A stretch of DNA of 10,514 nucleotides, taken from Planctomycetota bacterium (GTDB taxonomy: Bacteria > Planctomycetota > UBA8742 > SKZP01). This document shows positions 1-5,838 of the stretch, piece by piece (positions within the stretch are counted from its first letter, which is position 1; each line of letters opens with the position of its first letter). A program made the position numbers and the translations under genes. The notes beneath the pieces are model-generated. The model ran no database searches. It saw nothing but the letters and a program-made list of their open reading frames with translations, and was not told the origin of the DNA. The DNA is taken from contig SKZP01000488.1 in assembly GCA_007127275.1 (NCBI GenBank), positions 1-10,514 of the forward strand, in the 5' to 3' direction.

Positions 1-1
1 A

Positions 2-547
2 TTTGCCGGCCTTGAAATTCCCGAGGGCGCGCGCGTCCTCGACGTCGGCTGCGGTACTGGCCTGAACATTCCCTTCATCCTCAAACAGCAAACGAAGCTC
101 AGCCGCCTTTGGGCGCTCGACTTGAGCGACGAAATGCTCAAGGTCGCGCAAAGAAAAATGGACCGCGACCCGCGCCTCAAGGAGGTCGCCGTGACGGTGC
201 AAGCGAACGCCGAGCACTACTCGCTACCCGAGTTCGAGTCACATGGCCGCCCCACGGTCATCAGCTACGCCTACGCGCTCTCCATGATCCCCGACTGGCA
301 GGCGAGCCTGCGCTGCTCGTGGGAGCACCTCGAGCCCGGCGGGACGCTGATGATCCTCGACTTCGGCGAACTCAAGGGGTGGCCACTCTTCGGTCGCATC
401 TTCACCTGGTACTTGCGCAAGAACCACGTCAAACATTTTACCGCACCGTGGGAACGGATCCTCCGCGAGGAGCTAGGCGCCGAGGTCGAGCACCACAGCG
501 TGTGCGGCAACTACGGTGTCATCACCTACGCACGCAAACCCGCGTAG
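2..547 (+). CDS. Class I SAM-dependent methyltransferase, BtaB/PmtA-like (5' partial)
   Basis: The reading frame is open from the left edge to a TAG stop, giving 181 visible residues; the N-terminus lies outside the window. Seen: motif I VLDVGCGTG (visible residues 12-20), the acidic residue after strand 2 (LWALDLS, D40) expected to hold the SAM ribose, SYAYALSMIPDW (88-99), and LEPGGTLMILDFGEL in the strand 5 region. Known: the combination YALSMIPDW, LxPGG, DFG and a later WYLRKNHV-like segment is typical of the methyltransferases that make betaine lipid (BtaB) or phosphatidylcholine (PmtA) by N-methylating a lipid head group at the cytoplasmic membrane face. Inferred: a membrane-lipid N-methyltransferase. 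No BtaA-like partner is visible, although it could lie upstream. UbiE-type or other small-molecule methyltransferases are the alternative. The next gene converges on it after 84 bp. Confidence 0.85.
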   Translation, partial: FAGLEIPEGARVLDVGCGTGLNIPFILKQQTKLSRLWALDLSDEMLKVAQRKMDRDPRLKEVAVTVQANAEHYSLPEFESHGRPTVISYAYALSMIPDWQASLRCSWEHLEPGGTLMILDFGELKGWPLFGRIFTWYLRKNHVKHFTAPWERILREELGAEVEHHSVCGNYGVITYARKPA

Positions 548-571
548 TGCGCCGCTCGCCGCGCCCTGTGC

Positions 572-592
572 GCGCCACGTGCCTTGTGGCGT
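572..592. terminator. Candidate bidirectional terminator hairpin
   Basis: Arms 573-578 (CGCCAC) and 586-591 (GTGGCG) pair perfectly around a 7-nt loop, and a G-T wobble at 572/592 extends the stem. It sits in the 84-bp gap between two convergent genes, where a shared terminator is expected. No T-tract follows on either strand, so intrinsic termination is not shown. A perfect 10-bp palindrome (CTCGGCCGAG) lies just beyond it at 608-617. Confidence 0.3.
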
Positions 593-631
593 CGTCCGCG
601 GCAGCGTCTCGGCCGAGGTGCGCTCTGTTTG

Positions 632-1546
632 CTACCAGTGTCCCTCGTCCGGCGGGCTTGCCGGGCCGTCGGGGCTCGGTGCGGTGCCGCGCCCGTCGCC
701 GGATTTGTTGAGCCAGTGCAGCACGAGGCTACTTGCGTCGCTGCGCCGGGGGTGGCGGCTCGCAATGGCGCGCGTGACCACCGTTTGCACCGCGTGGCCG
801 GACAAATCTTCGCTCGTATGTGCGTACGCCGCGTCAACAAATGCGAGCCGGCACCGGCACCGCTGCCACCACGCGTCGAAAACCCGCGAGGGAACGGCGC
901 GGTCGGCCGGGTCCATACGGTGCGCCGCAAGCCACGCCTGGACGAAGTGGCGCACCCCGCCTGTCCAGCCGTGCAGCGCGTTGCGGATGGCGAACCAGGC
1001 ATATCGCCCAGGCTGCGGCAGCGTCTCGTGCTCAATCAGGAAGAACTCGGTCGCCGCTTCGTACAAGTCCAACGGATGGCTCGCCTCCCACAAGACGGCG
1101 CGAGCTTCGGCCACCACGCGCTGCGCGGCGACCATCCAGTCCGCTCGGGGATACGGCTCAGGCACACTAGGTTCCGTCCGCGGCACAGGCAGCGCGCTTG
1201 GATGCGCCGTTGCTTCCCTCGGATTGGCGGAGTCCGCCTCCGCCCGGCGCCACGCATACAGGCGAAACAGCGCAAGCGCCATGTCCGCCGCCGTCCACAG
1301 ACAAACCCGCCACGCGTCCCACCCCAAGCGGTCGCGCAACTCGGAAAGCTCCGCAGAACGCAAGTCCAGCGGTGCAGGCCACGCAGGCTCTGCCGGTGCC
1401 TGGTACGGATGCGCAAACTCGGCCCAGTCCCCAATCACCCGCGGCGGGGCCGACTCGACCCGCTCTCGCAACGCCTCGTAGTCAAACGAACAGAGCCTTG
1501 TCGTCCGCTCCGTCGTCGTTCGTGATTGAGTATGCGAATGCGACAC
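632..1546 (-). CDS. Trp-rich protein of unknown function
   Basis: I do not recognise this 304-residue protein. It starts at GTG (1544-1546) with GAGG five bases upstream, which supports this start, and ends at TAG. The product has about 15 tryptophans, is mostly predicted helical, has many Ala, Arg and Glu, and shows neither a signal peptide nor a membrane segment, so it is probably cytosolic. A Pro-rich linker (PSALPVPRTEPSVPEPYP) separates an N-terminal part of about 115 residues from a C-terminal part containing AATEFFLIEHE, YAWFAIRNALHGW and FDAWWQRCRCR. The last 25 residues are Gly/Pro/Ser-rich and probably disordered. The amino-acid mix and GC-biased third codon positions look like a genuine gene, and opposite-strand open frames here look like GC-driven shadows. 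It may be lineage-restricted, and no function is proposed. Confidence 0.7.
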   Translation of the reverse strand: MSHSHTQSRTTTERTTRLCSFDYEALRERVESAPPRVIGDWAEFAHPYQAPAEPAWPAPLDLRSAELSELRDRLGWDAWRVCLWTAADMALALFRLYAWRRAEADSANPREATAHPSALPVPRTEPSVPEPYPRADWMVAAQRVVAEARAVLWEASHPLDLYEAATEFFLIEHETLPQPGRYAWFAIRNALHGWTGGVRHFVQAWLAAHRMDPADRAVPSRVFDAWWQRCRCRLAFVDAAYAHTSEDLSGHAVQTVVTRAIASRHPRRSDASSLVLHWLNKSGDGRGTAPSPDGPASPPDEGHW

Positions 1547-1683
1547 AAACGCCTCGCTTTACTTGGCCGGGCTTCGACGCCGCGACTCATCCAACGAAAA
1601 ACAGTACGCGAAACCGAGCCGGTAAAAAAGATCCGTCGGTCGGCGCCGTGCATCTCTGGTTTGATAAAGGTGGAGGCCAAGCC

Positions 1684-1735
1684 CACGGGCTTTGCCCGTG
1701 AGGCAAAACGCCCGTGCTGGGTGCGACCACGGGCG
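1684..1735. repeat. Two tandem hairpins sharing a GCCCGTG core
   Basis: The first hairpin pairs CACGGGC (1684-1690) with GCCCGTG (1694-1700) around a TTT loop. The second pairs CGCCCGTG (1709-1716) with CACGGGCG (1728-1735) around an 11-nt loop. Both stems are perfect. Because the cores are the same, arms can also pair across the two hairpins, giving mutually exclusive structures. The place suggests a structured leader, a terminator or a mobile-repeat remnant; the sequence does not say which. Confidence 0.5.
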
Positions 1736-1787
1736 GAGTCCGAATTTCACACCTCGAGACTTGTTGCAGAAAAATGTTTGGATGGAA

Positions 1788-1799
1788 CTACGTACGTAG
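1788..1799. promoter_or_regulatory. Perfect 12-bp palindrome (possible operator)
   Basis: CTACGTACGTAG reads the same on both strands with no spacer. It sits in the divergent spacer about 240 bp upstream of the leftward gene and overlaps the left edge of the first REP-like repeat copy. A dimeric regulator site is possible. It may equally be only the boundary of the repeat, since the second copy also ends in ACGT. Confidence 0.25.
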
Positions 1800-1823
1800 G
1801 GCGGCCTCCGTGCCCGCCCTACT
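1794..1823 (+). repeat. REP-like palindromic repeat, copy 1
   Basis: A perfect 9-bp stem, GTAGGGCGG (1796-1804) with CCGCCCTAC (1814-1822), encloses a 9-nt loop. The 30-bp unit recurs in inverted orientation at 1901-1930 and, more diverged, at 4839-4861. Short GC-rich palindromes repeated only in spacers are typical of REP/BIME-type elements. No RAYT-like transposase is in the window. Confidence 0.6.
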
Positions 1824-1900
1824 CATCCCGCCGGCGGAGTACGGCGCATTCATTCAGCATGCGGGTTGTACGCCGACGGTTGCTGACGGGTTCGTTGCGC

Positions 1901-1930
1901 ACGGGGCGGGTGCGGTGGCTCGCCCTACGT
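1901..1930 (-). repeat. REP-like palindromic repeat, copy 2 (inverted)
   Basis: Read on the minus strand this begins ACGTAGGGCG, the same ten bases as copy 1. It then matches GCCxCCGxxCCCGCCC of copy 1 after a single-base insertion. Its own stem is imperfect because the distal arm ends CCCCGT instead of CCCTAC. With copy 1 it forms a head-to-head pair spanning 1794-1930, as in REP doublets. Confidence 0.55.
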
Positions 1931-1971
1931 TTGGAAGACGCTCTGACCCGCTGGCCGTTTGGAATCCGGAA

Positions 1972-1999
1972 AAGCCCACGGGCCGCGGCTCGTGGGCTT
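1972..1999. repeat. Strong 28-bp hairpin
   Basis: AAGCCCACG (1972-1980) pairs perfectly with CGTGGGCTT (1991-1999). The interior adds a G-T wobble and two G-C/C-G pairs, giving about 12 pairs around a CGCG tetraloop. Its left arm is part of the 12-bp direct repeat AAGCCCACGGGC that also begins the 1684-1700 hairpin. No T-tract follows. It could be a transcript-end structure or another repeat unit. Confidence 0.5.
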
Positions 2000-2331
2000 G
2001 AAACTACGGAACTCAATGCGCGGGTGGTTGATTTTGTGGCCCAACAAAAGCCGGCTGCACCCCGTCGGCGTTCGCACTGCCTCCTTTGGCATCACCGCGT
2101 CTCGACCCCTGCTTTCAACTCCCCGGAGTTGCGGACCCACTTCAGTCCTCGGCGGCGCGTCGGCGGTGCGTCGGCGGGGTCCCGTGCCAAACTCATGCGC
2201 GGACTTGGTACGACCGCACTGCGCTGGTACGTACACTGCCGACGCGGATGTTGTCCGCGACGCGGAGCAGCGAGCCTCGTACTCCCGCATCTTGGGGTGA
2301 CGACTGTTGGTGGCAACGCAGGAGGTTCGAC

Positions 2332-2799
2332 ATGGCGGCTTCGGTGGCTCGGGACGTTTTAATGCGCCAGTTCCGTGATGTGCAGCGCGGCACGCGGCGG
2401 CTGCTCGAGTTGATACCGCCGGAGCGCTTGGACTGGGCGCCGCATCCCGGGATGTTTACGTTGCGCCAGCTTGCCGGGCATCTCGCAACCATTGGGGGCC
2501 AAACGGCGTCGGGCATTGTGCTCGGCGTCTGGGAACGGCCACACGTGCCCGAGGAGTTAACGCGTGACCAGGCGCTTGAACGACTCGAGGCCTCGGTGAC
2601 GCGCACCGAGGAATTGCTCGCTCAGCTCAGCGACGCCGAGTTCGAGCGCCGCGAGATTCAGATGCCCTGGGGCGTGACCATGACCGTCGCGCGTGCCGTG
2701 GCTGCGTTGATTGAGCACGACATTCATCACCGCACGCAGCTTTTCCTCTACTTGCGTGAACTTGGCCTCGAAGTCACGAGCCACACCCTGTTCGGCTAG
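2332..2799 (+). CDS. DinB/YfiT-fold putative metalloenzyme
   Basis: This gene encodes a 155-residue cytosolic protein. The ATG at 2332 was chosen over upstream starts because GGAGG (2321-2325) lies six bases before it and everything further upstream reads as non-coding. Seen: LRQLAGHL near residues 44-51 and a C-terminal EHDIHHRTQLFLYLRELG (128-145). Known: DinB-superfamily proteins are four-helix bundles that bind a divalent metal through one histidine in helix 2 and an HxxxH pair in the last helix. Here these are H50, H129 and H133, so the triad is complete. Members include thiol-dependent transferases (bacillithiol, mycothiol) and many uncharacterised proteins; the substrate cannot be told here. 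Length is normal for the family. It stands alone between divergent and convergent neighbours. Despite the name it is unrelated to DNA polymerase IV. Confidence 0.88.
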   Translation: MAASVARDVLMRQFRDVQRGTRRLLELIPPERLDWAPHPGMFTLRQLAGHLATIGGQTASGIVLGVWERPHVPEELTRDQALERLEASVTRTEELLAQLSDAEFERREIQMPWGVTMTVARAVAALIEHDIHHRTQLFLYLRELGLEVTSHTLFG

Positions 2800-2889
2800 C
2801 TGCGTACTCGTGCCGCCATGACCGTGGGCCACGCCACGTGCCCGGATCTGCGGGCAAACTCCGTTCTCGGTAATTCGTGGGTCCTCAAA

Positions 2890-2910
2890 CCCACCGGCGG
2901 CGTCGGTGGG
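2890..2910. terminator. Candidate terminator hairpin between convergent genes
   Basis: CCCACCG (2890-2896) pairs perfectly with CGGTGGG (2904-2910) around a 7-nt loop, inside the 197-bp gap between the DinB-fold gene and the converging DUF4403-like gene. There is no following T-tract. The assignment rests on position and pairing only. Confidence 0.3.
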
Positions 2911-2996
2911 CTGCCGGACGGCCTACGCAGAGGCCACACGTGATACGGCGGAGTTACGCGAACCAGCGCGTGCAGTCAGACATGCGAACAGAAGGG

Positions 2997-4742
2997 TCAC
3001 TCGCTGCGCGGCTCAATGTGCGCGAGCATGCGGCCGGCGAACTCGACATAAAGTACCGCGCTCGCGCCGACGTTGCCGGCCAGGTGGCGGCGCGCGTCGT
3101 CCTCGTCGAAGGACTCCGCTTCGCCGGCCGCTTCCTTGACGCGAATGTCTCGCAGCCGCACGGGCTCGTCGAGTCCGCCCTCGCCGCGTAGCTGATGATT
3201 CTCATTCAAGGGATGCGTTCGGGTCAGGAACTCGCCGACTTGGTCGCGCACGCGGCTCAACTCCGGCTCGAAGTCGAAGACCAGCGACTCGGCGACCCGC
3301 TCGAGCAGCGGCTCGGCCGGTAACAGCCGGTAGCGCGTGCGCCACCACTGCGCCGTGGTCTCGGTCATGCGCAGATCCTCGAAGGTCAGCGTGGTCCCGT
3401 CCTCGGAAAGCTCCGGCCGCGTCAGCAAGCCGATACGAGCGGGACGCTCTGGATGGAGGTTCGAGTCGACGAGCAACATCACCATCAACTCGTCGCCGTC
3501 GGCGGTCACGTTCGCGTGGCGAATCTGCACCCAAATGTTGCGCTCCTCCATTCGCCAGCGCGCGGCGCGTTCCTCGTCGTCCGAATCCGCCACAATGGTT
3601 GAGTCGAGTTGTTCCGAAAGGCGCGCCAGTGGCAAGAGAACCTCGGCAAGCACGTGAAACGGCGCCCCGGCCGACTCCAGCTCGCCGTTTGGCGGAAGCT
3701 CGGGCGACTCGTAGTCAAGCTCGGCAAGCGAAAGCAGTGGCCGGCACACCACCTCGATGTCAATCAACAACCTGCCGTTGTCGCCGTGCACGTCGCCCAG
3801 CGCCGCTTCGCTCGGTCGCAGGAGAAACTCGGCCCCCTCCGGTTCGCCAGGCAACTCGAAGCGGTGCGGCGTGCCGAGGATCTCGTGCCAGGTGCGGCCC
3901 ACGGCCGCGGGCAGGTTCACCGAGTCCTCGACGTGTCGGATCAGCCCGGGGAGTCGCTCCTCAAGCAGGGCGCGCAACTCTTCCTCCACGTATGACGTCA
4001 CGTCGGCAAGCTCGACAGGGTCTGCGCCTGGAATGGCAATCTCAATGGTGATTGGGTCGAGCACCTCGAGATGAAACTCCTCGACCTCGACCTTCAGGTT
4101 CCACTCCTCATCCACGCCGACGGACAAGTCGGCGCCAATGTCGACACGTCGGTTGCGCAACCGTCGCTCAATGCGCGGCGTTTGCGGCAACAGCCGAGTT
4201 CGCGCGTCGAGATTCGCCTCAATCCGCGAACGCACGTGCAACCCTCTTTTACTTGCTCGGACGTCGAAGGGACCGCGTTCGTACCAGTAGCGGTAGTCGT
4301 AATTGTTCAAGTCGGCGAAGAGGCCGCCGTCAGCGCCGTCGGGACCGTTTTGCGTATACCGCTGCGGGCGCCGTCGCCGAGCGCGCGTCACCGACTCCAG
4401 ATGCTCACGAGCAAGCTCGGCATCCACGGCAAGGCGAACGGTCAAACGCGACGGCTCGCCCGGCTCCGGCGGCGCCTCGTCGGTTCCTGGACTCGGGACG
4501 CGCTCGGCGTATTCGAGTGGTCCTTCCACGCGCTCGGCCTCGTTGTCGTTGCTGCCGTTCTCGCTTCCGTCTTCGTTTCCGTTTCCACTGTCGTCGGCGC
4601 CGCGGTTGTCGTTCGGCTCGGCCAGTGCAGGGGAAAGCGCCAGCGCGCCAAGCAAAAGGAAAAGTCCGAACAGCACGCCCCTTGCGGTGTGAACGGTACC
4701 TTTCGTTGTCGCTGTGGATGCGTGCTTCGCGACGTCGTTCAT
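2997..4742 (-). CDS. Secreted DUF4403-like protein
   Basis: This 581-residue protein starts at ATG 4740-4742, preceded by AGGAAG at a normal distance. A start 31 codons further up would put an Arg-rich stretch before the signal peptide and is disfavoured. Seen: an N-region with K14 and R21, a hydrophobic core VLFGLFLLLGALAL (23-36), and an ALA cleavage site at 39-41, so it is exported by Sec. Residues 42-98 form an acidic, Asn/Gly/Pro-rich disordered linker. The rest is a strand-rich domain with YWYERGPFDVRASKRGLHVRS (from about 152), PITIEIAIPG, GRTWHEILGTPHRF and NGRLLIDIEVVCRPLL. Known: this order resembles DUF4403 (PF14356), uncharacterised envelope proteins. Inferred: periplasmic or outer-membrane associated; a lipid-binding TULIP-like fold is a guess. 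There is no lipobox Cys. The family call is from recall of its pattern. Confidence 0.68.
   Translation of the reverse strand: MNDVAKHASTATTKGTVHTARGVLFGLFLLLGALALSPALAEPNDNRGADDSGNGNEDGSENGSNDNEAERVEGPLEYAERVPSPGTDEAPPEPGEPSRLTVRLAVDAELAREHLESVTRARRRRPQRYTQNGPDGADGGLFADLNNYDYRYWYERGPFDVRASKRGLHVRSRIEANLDARTRLLPQTPRIERRLRNRRVDIGADLSVGVDEEWNLKVEVEEFHLEVLDPITIEIAIPGADPVELADVTSYVEEELRALLEERLPGLIRHVEDSVNLPAAVGRTWHEILGTPHRFELPGEPEGAEFLLRPSEAALGDVHGDNGRLLIDIEVVCRPLLSLAELDYESPELPPNGELESAGAPFHVLAEVLLPLARLSEQLDSTIVADSDDEERAARWRMEERNIWVQIRHANVTADGDELMVMLLVDSNLHPERPARIGLLTRPELSEDGTTLTFEDLRMTETTAQWWRTRYRLLPAEPLLERVAESLVFDFEPELSRVRDQVGEFLTRTHPLNENHQLRGEGGLDEPVRLRDIRVKEAAGEAESFDEDDARRHLAGNVGASAVLYVEFAGRMLAHIEPRSE
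4533..4619 (-). repeat. Low-complexity acidic/Asn-rich coding segment
   Basis: This part of the DUF4403-like gene encodes residues 42-70 of the product, directly after signal-peptide cleavage. It consists almost wholly of Asp, Asn, Glu, Gly and Ser (for example GNGNEDGSENGSNDNEAE). The DNA is made of repeating GAC/AAC/GAA/GGA-type codons, a composition prone to slippage. It is probably a flexible, acidic periplasmic tether. Confidence 0.7.
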
Positions 4743-5152
4743 TCTGCGTCTTCCTCGGTGCGCGGGTGGGTCCTCGGGTTTCAACCAGTGGGTTCGGAGC
4801 ACGGGCGAACGGGAAACACGTGAGACCAACCTCAATCCGTAGCGCGGGCTCCGCGTACGCCAAGCCGCAGCGGCGCGAAGTTAACCGCGAGGATACGCAA
4901 GACCCCGGCGCGACGCGAGGCCACGTCGGGTGCCAAGGTGGTTGGAATCCGCGCCGGCATTCAGGGCGTTGCCACTACGGGTACGTCGCAGCATGCCTTC
5001 TTGGAACACCTGAGCACTCGACGTTCCGGCACACGGCGCGTTGAACGGCACACAAGCACACGGCTTCCATGCACGAGGAAACGCGGGAACGTACGGCTGC
5101 GCTGCAAACACGCTCGCAATCAAGAGCCCCGTCGAGCGAGGAAGCGGCGGCA
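4743..5152. other. 410-bp divergent intergenic region
   Basis: This spacer separates the starts of the DUF4403-like and DUF1579 genes. The forward frame is open from 5069, but its first 28 codons (HEETRERTAALQTRSQSR and on) lack family similarity and have no RBS, so they are taken as non-coding. The region holds the diverged third REP-like copy at 4839-4861. No clear promoter boxes were found, though promoters for both genes must lie here. Confidence 0.6.
4839..4861 (+). repeat. REP-like palindromic repeat, copy 3 (diverged)
   Basis: Aligned without gaps to 1796-1818 of copy 1, 18 of 23 bases agree, with the shared frame GTAGxGCGGxCTCCGxG. A small stem remains: CGCGG (4843-4847) with CCGCG (4851-4855) around GCT, extended by GTA/TAC if one G is bulged. 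It lies in a divergent spacer, like the other two copies. Chance similarity of GC-rich hairpins is possible. Confidence 0.4.
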
Positions 5153-5695
5153 ATGATTCAGCGTTGGAAGCGCAGTGTCACCGTTGCGCAGGAGCACGAA
5201 ACGCTCGCCTACTTCGAGGGAGAGTGGCAGACCGAGACGCAACTCTTCGCCTCCGGGCACGACCAGGCGCCCATTCATACCCGAGGGGAAGCCATTGGAG
5301 AGCGCCTGTTCGGCGGACGCTTTCTGCAGATGCTCTACCGCGGCACCACGGCCGTGCCTGCCGGGCCCGGTGCGTTCGACCTTGTCGAAGCCGAGGGGCT
5401 GCACACGCTGGGCTTCGACACCTACCGCAATCTGTTCGTCGGCACCTGGATTGACAGCCTAAGTACCTCGCTGATTCACTTTACGGGTACACTGTGTGAC
5501 GACGGTGACCAGCAGGTGCTGAACCTTTACGGCCAGCAAGACGAGCCCATGATGGGCATTGTCGGCCGCGCGGTGAAGTATGTGTACCGCCTGCGTGACG
5601 AGTCGCGCTTCGACTTCGAACTCTACGACCTTGTCGGCTGCACCGACCACCTGCTTCTCAAGATGGCCTACACGCGCACCCCAGACGCCCCGTAA
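5153..5695 (+). CDS. DUF1579 family protein
   Basis: This is a 180-residue cytosolic protein. The ATG at 5153 is preferred because GAGGAAG ends eight bases before it; the upstream in-frame ATG at 5069 has no RBS. Seen: FEGEW (21-25), GERLFGGRFL (49-58), GFDTYRNLFVGTWIDSLST (87-105), then GTLCDDGD and a final FELYDL...KMAYTR. Known: this series (GxW, GGRFL, GYD with VGTWIDS, YxR at the end) is the pattern of DUF1579 (PF07617), a calycin-like beta-barrel family with no known biochemical function, often annotated as a hypothetical or DUF1579 domain protein. Inferred: a small-ligand-binding barrel. It is monocistronic: its upstream neighbour is divergent, and the next gene converges on it after 143 bp. 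Confidence 0.82.
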   Translation: MIQRWKRSVTVAQEHETLAYFEGEWQTETQLFASGHDQAPIHTRGEAIGERLFGGRFLQMLYRGTTAVPAGPGAFDLVEAEGLHTLGFDTYRNLFVGTWIDSLSTSLIHFTGTLCDDGDQQVLNLYGQQDEPMMGIVGRAVKYVYRLRDESRFDFELYDLVGCTDHLLLKMAYTRTPDAP

Positions 5696-5698
5696 GAC

Positions 5699-5763
5699 AC
5701 GCGCCCAGGCATCAGAATTGGTTGCCTACGACCCGCCGTCCTCGTCGGTGGCCTGGGGCGCGT
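5699..5763. terminator. Long imperfect inverted repeat between convergent genes
   Basis: The 12-nt arm 5699-5710 (ACGCGCCCAGGC) pairs with 5751-5763 (GCCTGGGGCGCGT) except for one bulged G. The 40-nt interior holds a second possible stem, CCGCCG (5733-5738) with CGGTGG (5746-5751), which has one G-T pair and competes for a base. It begins four bases after the DUF1579 stop and 76 bp short of the converging stop, so a shared transcription end is likely. No T-tract is present. Confidence 0.35.
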
Positions 5764-5838
5764 TGCGTTGCCCGCGACCGAGAACCATTCCTGCAGCAAG
5801 TGGTTTGCGCGTGAGCGTGTGTTTGCGCACGGACATGG

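Larger units (their letters stand above)
1547..2331. other. 785-bp divergent intergenic region rich in hairpins
   Basis: No frame here reads like a protein: the open frames are Arg/Pro/Ser-rich with no recognisable domain. It lies between two divergent genes and should hold both promoters, but no convincing -35/-10 pair was found. It contains at least six inverted repeats: 1684-1700, 1709-1735, 1788-1799, 1796-1822, 1972-1999 and 2116-2131. A 12-bp direct repeat AAGCCCACGGGC occurs at 1679-1690 and 1972-1983. A short tandem of GCGTCGGCGG lies around 2157-2177. The RBS of the right-hand gene (GGAGG, 2321-2325) ends the region. Confidence 0.7.

Noticed and set aside
516..1525. Two long plus-strand open frames (about 320 codons each) opposite the Trp-rich gene
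   Set aside because: Their products are Arg/Ala/Pro/Ser-rich without any domain, and there is no RBS. The minus-strand frame has normal aromatic and acidic content and a good RBS, so these are GC-driven shadows.
1679..1999. Possible CRISPR array or tRNA cluster in the hairpin-rich spacer
   Set aside because: Repeat units are only two or three, unevenly spaced and inverted, and no cloverleaf with a T-loop or acceptor stem could be drawn.
2086..2331. 82-codon N-terminal extension of the DinB-fold gene
   Set aside because: The extension has no similarity to the family and no RBS, whereas GGAGG sits six bases before the ATG at 2332 and the resulting 155 residues fit the family length.
1526..2362. 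278-codon plus-strand frame through the divergent spacer
   Set aside because: It runs through several perfect hairpins and the REP-like repeats, is Arg-rich with no family pattern, and overlaps the real DinB-fold start.
4743..4835. 31-codon upstream extension of the DUF4403-like gene
   Set aside because: It would place an Arg/Pro-rich stretch before the signal peptide; the ATG at 4742 gives a normal signal peptide and has AGGAAG upstream.
5069..5152. Upstream ATG for the DUF1579 gene
   Set aside because: There is no RBS at 5069 and the 28 extra residues are unlike the family; GAGGAAG supports 5153.
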